A DNA stretch of 64,000 nucleotides, taken from contig NZ_JAHHZM010000008.1 in the NCBI RefSeq assembly GCF_018642165.1, forward strand, positions 1 to 64,000, read 5' to 3'. Every line of letters starts with the position of its first letter. The stretch's first letter is position 1. This document shows positions 19,574 through 28,343 of the stretch, in pieces. This DNA is from Echinicola shivajiensis. GTDB taxonomy: Bacteria > Bacteroidota > Bacteroidia > Cytophagales > Cyclobacteriaceae. The notes under the pieces were generated by a model. It saw only the letters and a program-made list of their open reading frames with translations, ran no database searches and was not told where the DNA came from. The translations under genes and the position numbers were made by a program.

Positions 19574-21352
19574 TTAAGTTATAAACACCGATTCTTCGGG
19601 ATATCGATAACTCAGGGTTTTCACCCCTCTACTTATTCCAATCAAAAAGGTGAGTATACCAATTCTACCAACAAACATGGTTAGAATCAACACCATCTTA
19701 CTTCCAAAGCTAAGTCCCGAGGTAATTCCCAAACTCAAACCTACTGTTGAAAAGGCTGAGAATGCTTCAAACACTACACTGGTCAAGGGCAAATCACGGT
19801 CAAAAAATTTCAGCAGAAATACTGCTGCACCCATCACCATTATTGAAAGAAAGGTCACTGCAAAAGCTTTTCTCAGGGTCGCATTGGAAATCTCTCTCCT
19901 GAAAACTTCCACCCGGTCCTTTCCTTTGGCAATACTAAAGGTACTCAATATGGCAACAGCAAAAGTACTGGTCTTTAATCCCCCACCCGTGGAGCCAGGA
20001 GAAGCACCAATCCACATCAGTAGCAAATACACTAATACTGTTGGGCCAGCCATGGATGTCATATCTACTGTATTAAACCCAGCAGTCCTAGGTGTAACAG
20101 CACCAAAGAATGCCGTAACTACCTTTCCATATCCCTCTATTCCCTTTAAGCTATGCTCTTCTTCAAAAATCCAAAACGTGATAAACCCTACCAATAATAA
20201 TATTCCCGTCGTGATCATAACCAATCGGGTGCCTACATTCACAACCCGGGGCACATGTCTATAGCTTTCTCCAAAAACCATTTTTTTATAAAGCCCCTTG
20301 ACCAGATGCTTTATGTATTGGTAATAACTCAAGACTACTGGAAAACCTATTCCTCCTAGCACAATAGATAGCGCAATGATCAGTTGCATATTATAGTTTT
20401 CCCTAAATCCTTCTTGGTAAAGTCCATCACTCAAAATGCTAAAGCCCGCATTACAGAAACCGGAAACACTGTGAAATACTGAAAAGAAAACCATATCCAA
20501 TCTCCCTTCAAAAAGGCTCCGGTCGAGACTAAGATAAATTAGAACAGCTCCCACACCCTCAACCAAAAAGGTAAAAGTAATTACTTTCAAAAGGGTATTA
20601 AATACCTGCCCAAAGCGGTCTTCATTGATAAAGTCCTTTAAGAACAATTGATTTTGAAAGCTAAAATGTCCTTTAAAAAAGAAGCCAAAGAAACTGGTAA
20701 AGGTCATCATTCCCAAACCTCCTATCTGGAACAATATCATGATGATAAATTGACCGAAAAGGGTAAAGTCCTTGGCAGTATCCAGAACTATCAAGCCTGT
20801 GACACATACAGCACTGGTAGCCGTGAAAAGAGCATCCACCAGATGAATGGGCTCATAAGTGGCTTTGGGCAGCATTAATAAGAATGTCCCTACCCCAATC
20901 AAAGTCAAAAAACTCAATATAAATATCATTTGAGGGTTTAACGTCAGCCCACCAATGCCCAAGCTTAATTTTGACAATTCTATGAGGAAGACTACCGACA
21001 CCAGTAAATCCACTAAAAACCGATCTGTAGTAATGGATGTCATTGCGTCCATTCCTTGAACCCTAAAATGTGAAAAAATAAAAAACAGTGCTAAGCTGAT
21101 CATAATAATCAATATTATCTCTGCTACCTGTTTCTTAAAATTAAACTTGACCCATTTGGAGAGAAAAAACTGGGCAATATACCCTATCCAAATCATGGTC
21201 AAAATCACCTTCAAGACATAATGGGAATCCGGCAATGATAAAAATGGCTGCTTGAACCCTTCTTCATATATTACAAGGAAAAAACTTATTATGCTTAATA
21301 CCAATACAGCCTTTTCGAGAATCTTTTTTATCAGCTTATTATTTGGGATCAT
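19574..21352 (-). CDS. ktrB: Potassium transporter KtrB/TrkH family
   Basis: The 592-aa membrane protein shows the four pore-loop filter segments of the Trk/Ktr/HKT superfamily: SAVCVTGLI, SGFCNAGFS, RTAGFNT and STVGLSLG, each with the critical glycine. About four extra hydrophobic segments precede the core (residues 10-140), which makes it longer than Bacillus KtrB (about 445 aa) but usual for Bacteroidota members. It would import K+ (possibly with Na+) across the inner membrane with KtrA as gate. Fifty-five bases separate it from the upstream Kv-type channel gene. Confidence 0.92.
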   Translation of the reverse strand: MIPNNKLIKKILEKAVLVLSIISFFLVIYEEGFKQPFLSLPDSHYVLKVILTMIWIGYIAQFFLSKWVKFNFKKQVAEIILIIMISLALFFIFSHFRVQGMDAMTSITTDRFLVDLLVSVVFLIELSKLSLGIGGLTLNPQMIFILSFLTLIGVGTFLLMLPKATYEPIHLVDALFTATSAVCVTGLIVLDTAKDFTLFGQFIIMILFQIGGLGMMTFTSFFGFFFKGHFSFQNQLFLKDFINEDRFGQVFNTLLKVITFTFLVEGVGAVLIYLSLDRSLFEGRLDMVFFSVFHSVSGFCNAGFSILSDGLYQEGFRENYNMQLIIALSIVLGGIGFPVVLSYYQYIKHLVKGLYKKMVFGESYRHVPRVVNVGTRLVMITTGILLLVGFITFWIFEEEHSLKGIEGYGKVVTAFFGAVTPRTAGFNTVDMTSMAGPTVLVYLLLMWIGASPGSTGGGLKTSTFAVAILSTFSIAKGKDRVEVFRREISNATLRKAFAVTFLSIMVMGAAVFLLKFFDRDLPLTSVVFEAFSAFSTVGLSLGITSGLSFGSKMVLILTMFVGRIGILTFLIGISRGVKTLSYRYPEESVFIT

Positions 21353-21407
21353 AACTTACCGTTCTAAGATATAAAGATATACCATATTAAATCACTTGGC
21401 TAATAAA

Positions 21408-22217
21408 TTATAGCCTCCCCCCACAATACTTACAGTGGTAGGCGTCATCATCATGACCTGTGGCGTGACAAATATGACAGGCTCGCTGCTCTGCGGCCAA
21501 CTTATTTTTTGCATTAACTGCAGTAATTTCAGAGGAAACTATCCCTGTAGGCACAGCAATAATAGCATATCCAAGAAGCATAATCAACGAAGCCATAAAC
21601 TGACCAAGTGGGGTCAATGGTGAAATATCCCCATAGCCTACAGTTGTTAAGGTAACTATGGCCCAGTACATTGACATGGGAATACTTGTAAATCCACTTT
21701 CTGGTCCCTCTATGAAAAACATTATTGTTCCCATGACCAAAACTATGGTCACCACTGACCCCAGAAATATCTGGATTTTCATCCTACTATTGTATAAGGC
21801 ATCCGATAGCACCTGGGCTTCTCGCATATAGCGTCCCAACTTCAACACCCTTAACACCCTTAAAAAGCGTAGTGCCCTGACCACTGCCAAAAAGTGGCTA
21901 TTCGCCACTACCAAACTGATATAAGTCGGCATTATCGCCAGTAAATCCACAATCCCATAGAAACTGAAAACATAGCCTGCAGTTCTTCTACTTAGCCAAA
22001 CCCTCAATATATATTCAACGGTAAAAAGCAGTGTAAATGCCCATTCCAAAAAATAAAACACAGTGCCAAATCCATCATGCAGTGACTTAACTGAATCCAA
22101 AACAGCCACAGTTACACTACCAAGAATGGCAATCAACAATACCACATCAAATCGCTTTGATGCGATATCATCCGATTCGAATACAATATGCGCCAGCCTT
22201 TTTCTGGTCAACCTCAT
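21408..22217 (-). CDS. Voltage-gated-like K+ channel with C-terminal zinc-ribbon motif
   Basis: The 269-aa protein has six predicted membrane segments, an S4-like positively charged helix (RALRFLRVLRVLKLGRY, 114-130) and the K+ selectivity filter TVGYGD (192-197) between S5 and S6. This is the Kv/ion-transporter family. The cytoplasmic tail ends with CHIC (C247/C250) and CKYC (C262/C265), a compact zinc ribbon at the extreme C-terminus; similar Cys tails occur in some other prokaryotic family members. The channel would pass K+ down its gradient in response to membrane potential. It sits in a run of five same-strand genes for ion and membrane functions. Confidence 0.88.
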   Translation of the reverse strand: MRLTRKRLAHIVFESDDIASKRFDVVLLIAILGSVTVAVLDSVKSLHDGFGTVFYFLEWAFTLLFTVEYILRVWLSRRTAGYVFSFYGIVDLLAIMPTYISLVVANSHFLAVVRALRFLRVLRVLKLGRYMREAQVLSDALYNSRMKIQIFLGSVVTIVLVMGTIMFFIEGPESGFTSIPMSMYWAIVTLTTVGYGDISPLTPLGQFMASLIMLLGYAIIAVPTGIVSSEITAVNAKNKLAAEQRACHICHATGHDDDAYHCKYCGGRL

Positions 22218-22247
22218 AAATCAATGATTAATAAACCTTAGAAAACG

Positions 22248-22418
22248 CTAATTTTCACTATTTTTCGCTATTATCCATACTGCATGAACTATCCCAGGAA
22301 TAAACCCCAACAAAGTCAGTAGAATATTGATCCAAAATGACTTGCCCAAGCCAACAGTCAAAAACACCCCAATTGGAGGAAGGATAATTGCAAATAAAAT
22401 TCTGATGATACTTTTCAT
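22248..22418 (-). CDS. YqaE/Pmp3 family small membrane protein
   Basis: A 56-aa reading frame with two transmembrane helices separated by a short loop: IIRILFAIILPPIGVFLTVG, then INILLTLLGFIPGIVHAVWII. The ILPPIGVFL and LLTLLGFIPGIVHA motifs are diagnostic of the YqaE/Pmp3/UPF0057 family, whose yeast member affects membrane potential and salt tolerance. The gene lies 30 bp before the K+ channel gene and 38 bp after the AI-2E gene, so it is probably co-transcribed with both. The fit of length and motifs makes it a real gene despite its size. Confidence 0.93.
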   Translation of the reverse strand: MKSIIRILFAIILPPIGVFLTVGLGKSFWINILLTLLGFIPGIVHAVWIIAKNSEN

Positions 22419-22456
22419 AACACTTTTACTATTTCATAGTACTTTTCGGATTAAGC

Positions 22457-23572
22457 CTACTTTTCTTTTTTGTTCAGGCCATATTTTTCCCTTATAAACT
22501 CGTAACTATTGTGTTTAAGATGATCCTCATCCGGTTCCCCTATCAAAAAGCTGAAAGCTTGAGTAGCTTCGGTCATATCAAACACTATCTTGATCACTGC
22601 TACCATAGGAATGGCCAGGATCAAACCTGCCAAGCCAAATAGCATACCTCCCAAAATCAGGGAAAGGATTGCCACCAAAGGATTCAAGCTTACACTCCCT
22701 CCCACAATGTTCGGAGTTATGAAATTGCCTTCCAAAAACTGTACTACCTGGAACCAGCCTATCACCCCTAAAGCATACCAATAGCTGTCCATAGTTGCCA
22801 AGGCAAAAACTGCAGGAATAATGGACCCAATAGCTACGCCAATATAGGGCAATAAGATTAGAAAAGCGGCCAGAGTGCCAAAAAACCAAGCATGCTCAAT
22901 GCCCATTATTAAGAGTCCTGCTGTATTTAAAACCGCAACAATCCCCATCACTATCAGCAATCCCAATAGATAGCTTTGGATCACATGGTAAACCCTTTCC
23001 ATGGTTTCAATTACTTTTTCTGCAGGAGCGCCCTTAATGGCTTGAATAAGAAAATCCCTAAAGAAATCCCTATAATACAATAAGAAAAAAGAATACAAGG
23101 GAATTAAAATGCCATTGGCAAGTGTACCGCCCGCTGAACTAAATAAAGAAGTGATGTATTTCCCTATATTGGCAATGGAGTTTTCTGCCTCATCTTTCAA
23201 CCTATTAGCCAATTCACCAAGCTGAAGGCCAAAAGTAGCTTCAAACCAAACCTGAATCTTGTTATAGATATTTCCAAAATTTGAAGCTATCTCACTGCCA
23301 TCTTTTCCGATAATAATCACCTGATGGACTATAAAATAAATCATTCCTGAAAGTACCAAAGAGGCCAAAATCACAGAAATCAATGAAGCAGCTGCCCGAG
23401 GAACTTTCCACCTTTCAAACAAATTACACAATGGGTATAACATGATGGAAATTATCAAGGCAAACATCAAGGGTATCAAAACCCCTTTTAGGAAATAAGC
23501 CAATGCAACTGTCAGAAACAAAACAATCAACTTGGCTGCAAGTGTAATACTACTGGGATATTTTCTCTCCAT
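22457..23572 (-). CDS. AI-2E family transporter (PerM/UPF0118)
   Basis: The 371-aa protein has about eight membrane segments: a hydrophobic N-terminal pair (15-85), a long periplasmic or amphipathic stretch (about 90-150) and a C-terminal block with the family signature GIEHAWFFGTLAAFLILLPYIG followed by the FLEGNFITPNIVGGSVSLNPL segment. Members include the TqsA autoinducer exporter and Na+/H+ antiporter-like proteins; the substrate here is unknown. It appears to head the AI-2E, yqaE, Kv channel, ktrB, ktrA series. A second paralogue lies at 47481-48584. Confidence 0.88.
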   Translation of the reverse strand: MERKYPSSITLAAKLIVLFLTVALAYFLKGVLIPLMFALIISIMLYPLCNLFERWKVPRAAASLISVILASLVLSGMIYFIVHQVIIIGKDGSEIASNFGNIYNKIQVWFEATFGLQLGELANRLKDEAENSIANIGKYITSLFSSAGGTLANGILIPLYSFFLLYYRDFFRDFLIQAIKGAPAEKVIETMERVYHVIQSYLLGLLIVMGIVAVLNTAGLLIMGIEHAWFFGTLAAFLILLPYIGVAIGSIIPAVFALATMDSYWYALGVIGWFQVVQFLEGNFITPNIVGGSVSLNPLVAILSLILGGMLFGLAGLILAIPMVAVIKIVFDMTEATQAFSFLIGEPDEDHLKHNSYEFIREKYGLNKKEK

Positions 23573-23607
23573 AAAAATAATGGCTAATTAAAACAAATCA
23601 ATCATTT

Positions 23608-23676
23608 AAGGTGAATCAAAAACCTCTGGACTTCATCCACATTACCTTTCAAATTCAAAAAGAACAGATTCACCTT
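23608..23676 (-). terminator. Possible stem-loop after the CNNM gene
   Basis: Perfect 10-bp arms AAGGTGAATC (23608-23617) and GATTCACCTT (23667-23676) lie between the CNNM stop codon and the AI-2E start, with 49 nt between them. It has no clear T-run, so it may be a weak terminator or a regulatory structure. Confidence 0.35.
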
Positions 23677-23709
23677 GATATTAAATACATATACAAATAT
23701 TACTTATTA

Positions 23710-24774
23710 TTAATCAATATTCTCCCCAGGATGATTAAATATTAATCCCATTTTTTTTGCTCTCTCCTCCCATTTGTTTCTTGCCAACACCTGCATGTCC
23801 TTCTCCTCATCGCTTTCATCTTGAATTTCAAGCCCCAAAAGCGTCTCTAATATGTCCTCCAAAGTAACTATCCCAGACATACCTCCATACTTATCCACTA
23901 CCAATGCGATGTGCTCTCTTTTATTCAACATCATTTCCAAAACACGGGGAATAGGATAATGTTCATACACCAGTGCTATTTCCCTGCTTAGCTCTTTTAA
24001 TTTCATGGAAAATTGATCCTCAGCCATAGCAGCGAGTACATCATGCTTTAGAATATAACCTGTAATATTATCAATGGTATTATTATAAATTGGAAAACGG
24101 GAAAATCGTTTTGCATCTGGCATGGCATAAAAATCCTTGACCGTTTTATCTTCCTCCATCGCCACTGTTACTGTCCTTGGCGTCATCACACTGCTCACCA
24201 AAATCGATCTAAAGCGGATTAGGTTTTGAATAATTTTGGATTCCCCCTCGTGAAAGACTCCTTCTTTGGTGGCTATACTGGCCATGGCCGACAGTTCCTC
24301 TCTGCTCATGGTTTGCTGCTCTTCAGACTTAAAAGCCCTGGTAAGCAGTTCCGAGGCCCTCACCAGTGGATATAGTCCAAAGATCATCAGTTTCAAAATC
24401 CCTCCAATAAATGGCGCCAGCTGTTTCCAGTAATTTGCTCCAATGGATTTTGGGATAATTTCCGAAAAAATCAAAATAGCAAGGGTCAGTCCTGCCGAAA
24501 TCCAGCCGAAATACTGCTGGCCAAAAACTTCCACCGCCTGGGCTCCAACTCCCGCTGCACCAACGGTATGCGCTATAGTATTGAAGGAAAGTATGGCAGC
24601 CAAAGGTTGATTGATGTTTTCCTTGAGCTGTTTCAGTTGTTTGGCATATTTTTTTCCTCTTTGCTCCTGAGTGGCAATATAAGATGGAGTGATACTTAAG
24701 AGTGCGGCTTCAAGGGCTGAACATAAAAATGAAATACCAATGGCCAAAAAGAGATAAAGAATCAATAAAGTCAT
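23710..24774 (-). CDS. CNNM/CorC-like protein (DUF21 plus CBS domains)
   Basis: The 354-aa protein has an N-terminal DUF21/CNNM transmembrane domain (about 1-175, three to four helices) with the conserved FSEIIPKSIGANY segment, then a CBS pair (about 195-325; SSVMTPRTVTVAM, GIVTLEDILETLLGLEIQDESDE). CNNM/CorB proteins move or sense Mg2+ and other divalent cations at the inner membrane. The C-terminal transporter-associated domain of full-length CorC/CorB (about 80 aa) is missing, so this is the short form. A stem-loop separates it from the AI-2E gene. Confidence 0.88.
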   Translation of the reverse strand: MTLLILYLFLAIGISFLCSALEAALLSITPSYIATQEQRGKKYAKQLKQLKENINQPLAAILSFNTIAHTVGAAGVGAQAVEVFGQQYFGWISAGLTLAILIFSEIIPKSIGANYWKQLAPFIGGILKLMIFGLYPLVRASELLTRAFKSEEQQTMSREELSAMASIATKEGVFHEGESKIIQNLIRFRSILVSSVMTPRTVTVAMEEDKTVKDFYAMPDAKRFSRFPIYNNTIDNITGYILKHDVLAAMAEDQFSMKLKELSREIALVYEHYPIPRVLEMMLNKREHIALVVDKYGGMSGIVTLEDILETLLGLEIQDESDEEKDMQVLARNKWEERAKKMGLIFNHPGENID

Positions 24775-24844
24775 AGAAGCTGCTTGAATTTAATCTTCAT
24801 TTAAATTAATGAAAATTAACAGCACCATCAATTTGATGATAAAA

Positions 24845-24877
24845 ATTCATGCCATGACCTGAGGTCATGGCATGAAT
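24845..24877 (-). terminator. Terminator of the tricorn-like protease gene
   Basis: A 15-bp perfect stem (ATTCATGCCATGACC 24845-24859, GGTCATGGCATGAAT 24863-24877) around TGA, followed on the minus strand by TTTTTATC. Confidence 0.88.
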
Positions 24878-24904
24878 ACGGTTTCCTTAAATACAATAAG
24901 CTAC

Positions 24905-27900
24905 CTATCTTACTTCATATGCTGGCACTTTAGGTGCTACTGGAGGATTTTTACCAAGCATTTTCAAAACTTCCTCAATGGCCTTTTCCAATTGTGGATC
25001 CACACCATTTGACAAAGAGGTAGGATCTTCTTTGACTTCTATGTCCGGATCCACTCCATGGCCTTCCTCAAACCATTTTCCATTGGAATTAAACATCCTA
25101 AAGGTAGGTACGGTAACCCCTCCTCCATCAATTAATGAAGGCGCACCCGTTATTCCGATCAGACCTCCCCAGGTCCTGGTACCAATTAATGGCCCCAATC
25201 CTGCCTTTCTGAAATAGTCAGGAAATGCATCTCCTCCAGATCCACTCCAACCATTTATCAACATAACCTTAGGTCCAAAATTGGCCACTTGTGGCCAAGA
25301 CCATGTGACTCCATCTCTTACTGCCCAAAAAGCCAAAGGCTTCCTGTTCAACAACTCAATAAAGCGATCTGGAATCTGTCCACCATTATTGAAACGCTCA
25401 TCCACGATCAAGCCTTCTTTATCATGCTGTGCATAAAACATTCTGGCCAATTCCTGTTGTCCATCCAACCCCGTACTTGGCACATAAATATAGCCGATCT
25501 TTCCGTCTGTGGCTTCATCCACTCTTTTTCTATTCGCTTCTATCCAAGCTAGATTCCTTAAACGGGTTTCATCATTCAATGTCTTTACAATCACTTTTCT
25601 GGCCCCATCCATACTTGGTTTATCATTTACTGTCAACTCCACAGTCTCATCAGCCAGGTCCTCAAATGCTGCCCAAGGATCTTTTTCCATGTCAATTAGA
25701 ACAGCATTTACTGCAAGGATAAAGTCCCCTTCCTTGATATCAACTCCACCTTCATCCAAAGGCGAACGAACCTCATTATCCCAAGGGGCACCACGTATGA
25801 TTTTCTTCACATAATAAGCATCATCCCTGACTCCCCAGTCGATGCCCAAATACCCCACAGATTTTCTTGAAACACTCTCGATATCTCCTCCTCCTTTATA
25901 CGTATGCGAAGCACTGATCTCTGCAATCAATTCCCCAATTATATAATTCACATCATCTCTGGTTATGGCATGATCTATCAATTTTGCGTATTGTTCACGC
26001 ATTGCCTCCCAGTCCACACCATGCATATTGGGATCATAAAAAAAATCCCTCTCCAACCTCCACGCTTCCTGAAACAGCTGCCGCCACTCCTCTTTAGGCA
26101 CCAGGGTCATCTCCATCTTTTCCACTGGCATTTTATCCTCCAATTTTTTCCCTTCACCAATTTCAATCATGCCAAAAGAACCATTCGAAACTACCAGGGC
26201 TTTTTCTCCATTGGCTACCAAACGATAAACACCAACATTTTCAATTATGGTTTTTTCTTCCCTTTTTTCCAGATCATAGTAAACCAAAGCAGCTTTTTTG
26301 GATTCATCCCCATTGGAAGGGTGCTTGATATAGAGTACTTTTCCTTTTGCTGCAGCCAATTGATTAAAATTTCCGGCTGCAGGAGGAAGAATAACCAATC
26401 GCTGTTCCAAGCCCTCCCAATCTATGTCCACGGAAATCTTATCCTCCTCACTTTCCTCATCCTTGCTCTTTTCTTTCTTTTCATCCTTCTTTTCCGTTGG
26501 TTCCTCCTTCTTTATACTTGTGGTGTCATTCTTTGGGGCAAGTGGAGAGCGGGTAGCTTTGCCCAAAGGAATCGCTGCAATTTCAGTGGCATTTGCATAA
26601 ACCCATGCCCCTTCAAATTCACTGTAAATAGGGTCAAAATCCCTGCTGGTAAAAAAATAAAGGTACTTCCCTTCAGGATCAAATACAGGATTTCTGTCAT
26701 CATAAAAACCTGAAGTGATTTGATGTAACTTCATCTCCTCCGTATCAAAAAGGGCAATGGCATTATGGGAATTATTCAGGTTTTTCTCGAATGCCAAATA
26801 CCGACTATCAGGGGACCAAGATACCGTATAGTTATCCAGTGAATATTGGTACAGGAATTTCTGCTTATCTACATGAGTAGTTTCTCCACTTTCCCGGTCA
26901 TAGAAATAAATATCCATGGCCTTATCTACAAAGGCTATCTTTTTACTGTCCGGGGACCAAAAAAGCTGGTACCTGAAACCTTCCCCATAAGATGTAAGTG
27001 CTTTTTCTTCCTTCGCAGCTTCCATATCTCTTACCACTAATTCATATTCGCCGGACCGGTCACTCCAATAGGCCAAATATTTCCCGTCTGGAGACCAAGC
27101 AGGATATCGCTCAGCCACTCCTGAAGTCTGTGTAAGATTGATAACGGGCCCATCTTTGGCGGGGACAGAAAAAAGCTCACCTCTAGCTTCAAAAATCGCT
27201 CGATTTCCATCATACGATGGCCAGGCATTCTCGATGAAGGATTTTACTTGAACTTTTCTAGGCATCAACGTCGCTACATCGGTGCTCACTTGTATAGGCA
27301 CTTCTTGATATTCTCCTGTTGACAAATCCAACAAATAGATCTTCCCACCTGCAGTAAACACAATTTCCTCCGGACCAATGCTAGGAAACATGACATCGAA
27401 ATCTGTAAAGTAAGTCACTTGCTCAATGGTTTTACTGGTCAGATCAAAGCTGAAAATATTATTACGCTGTGAATCCCCACGATCCGAAAGGAAATAAATT
27501 TTTTCCTTTGTCCACATAGGAAATTCATCATTGTAGATACTGTTACTGATATTTTCTGAAGCATGACTTTCTATATTAAAAATGAATATATCAGTAGCCA
27601 TTCCTCCCTTATAGCGCTTCCAAGTTCTGAATGCCCGGCTCTTAGGAGTGAAGGCCATTTGCTGCCCATCAGGTGAAACCATACCAAACTCCCCATAGGG
27701 AATGGGCATTTTTTCAGGCAGCCCTCCCTTAATAGCTACTTTGTAAAATTGGCTGAATCGCTGCTTTTCACTCTCCCGGGAAGAGGTAAATATCAAATGG
27801 TTGCCATCAGGATACCAATCTGTCACCCGATCACTCATCCCATGGTAGGTAAGTCGCTCAGGAACGCCACCTTTTGAAGGCATGACATAAACATCCACAT

Positions 27901-28159
27901 TTCCATTATATATTCCACTAAAGGCCACCTTACTGCCATCTGGAGAAAATTTAGGAAATGCTTCCGCTCCTTGGGAAGTCGTGAGCCTATAGGCCATTCC
28001 ACCTGTTTTAGGAACAACCCATATATCACCTCCATAACTGAAGGTGATCTGGCTTTGGGACACATCAGGATATTGGGCGATTTTTGCGTCTATTTGGGCA
28101 TAGCTAAGCCAAGGAATAAATAACACTAGCCCAAGTAGCTTGATTAAGCTCTTTAACAT
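24905..28159 (-). CDS. Tricorn-like protease, S41 family, with beta-propeller and PDZ domains
   Basis: The 1084-aa protein has a signal peptide (to about residue 22), a long WD40-like/PD40 propeller region with many SPDGK(K/R)(I/L)AF-type repeats (about 30-540), an acidic-basic Lys/Glu linker (about 548-580), the core domain, a PDZ domain (about 765-850) and a C-terminal S41 tail-specific-protease domain. The nucleophile Ser974 is in GWSGSGGDAFPD; His in SASHTYKGGG fits the tricorn catalytic His. It would degrade peptides in the periplasm, unlike the cytosolic archaeal form. It has its own promoter just upstream and a strong terminator, so it is monocistronic. Confidence 0.93.
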   Translation of the reverse strand: MLKSLIKLLGLVLFIPWLSYAQIDAKIAQYPDVSQSQITFSYGGDIWVVPKTGGMAYRLTTSQGAEAFPKFSPDGSKVAFSGIYNGNVDVYVMPSKGGVPERLTYHGMSDRVTDWYPDGNHLIFTSSRESEKQRFSQFYKVAIKGGLPEKMPIPYGEFGMVSPDGQQMAFTPKSRAFRTWKRYKGGMATDIFIFNIESHASENISNSIYNDEFPMWTKEKIYFLSDRGDSQRNNIFSFDLTSKTIEQVTYFTDFDVMFPSIGPEEIVFTAGGKIYLLDLSTGEYQEVPIQVSTDVATLMPRKVQVKSFIENAWPSYDGNRAIFEARGELFSVPAKDGPVINLTQTSGVAERYPAWSPDGKYLAYWSDRSGEYELVVRDMEAAKEEKALTSYGEGFRYQLFWSPDSKKIAFVDKAMDIYFYDRESGETTHVDKQKFLYQYSLDNYTVSWSPDSRYLAFEKNLNNSHNAIALFDTEEMKLHQITSGFYDDRNPVFDPEGKYLYFFTSRDFDPIYSEFEGAWVYANATEIAAIPLGKATRSPLAPKNDTTSIKKEEPTEKKDEKKEKSKDEESEEDKISVDIDWEGLEQRLVILPPAAGNFNQLAAAKGKVLYIKHPSNGDESKKAALVYYDLEKREEKTIIENVGVYRLVANGEKALVVSNGSFGMIEIGEGKKLEDKMPVEKMEMTLVPKEEWRQLFQEAWRLERDFFYDPNMHGVDWEAMREQYAKLIDHAITRDDVNYIIGELIAEISASHTYKGGGDIESVSRKSVGYLGIDWGVRDDAYYVKKIIRGAPWDNEVRSPLDEGGVDIKEGDFILAVNAVLIDMEKDPWAAFEDLADETVELTVNDKPSMDGARKVIVKTLNDETRLRNLAWIEANRKRVDEATDGKIGYIYVPSTGLDGQQELARMFYAQHDKEGLIVDERFNNGGQIPDRFIELLNRKPLAFWAVRDGVTWSWPQVANFGPKVMLINGWSGSGGDAFPDYFRKAGLGPLIGTRTWGGLIGITGAPSLIDGGGVTVPTFRMFNSNGKWFEEGHGVDPDIEVKEDPTSLSNGVDPQLEKAIEEVLKMLGKNPPVAPKVPAYEVR

Positions 28160-28247
28160 AATGATTGGTTTTTAGTGAAAAATAAAAATATACTAACACC
28201 CCGGAAAATATTACACTGTACTTTTCATCAAAAAACTCAGGGCTTAT

Positions 28248-28276
28248 CAAATATAAAAAAAACTAAAGAATGACAA
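28248..28276 (-). promoter_or_regulatory. Promoter of the tricorn-like protease gene
   Basis: On the minus strand TATATTTG (plus CAAATATA, 28248-28255) fits the -7 consensus and TTG (plus CAA, 28274-28276) lies 18 bp upstream. It sits directly beyond the terminator of the TonB receptor gene, giving a leader of about 80 nt. Confidence 0.6.
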
Positions 28277-28279
28277 TAA

Positions 28280-28309
28280 AAAAGCGTGGATATCGCTATC
28301 CACGCTTTT
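28280..28309 (-). terminator. Terminator of the TonB receptor gene
   Basis: A 13-bp perfect stem (AAAAGCGTGGATA 28280-28292, TATCCACGCTTTT 28297-28309) with loop TCGC, and a T run on the minus strand. Confidence 0.9.
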
Positions 28310-28343
28310 ATAAGGTTAATAAGGCTAGTTAGTATAGAATTAC

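Noticed and set aside
24905-28159. Possible frameshift or fusion in the very long protease gene
   Set aside because: The propeller, linker, PDZ and S41 domains follow the normal tricorn order without a break.
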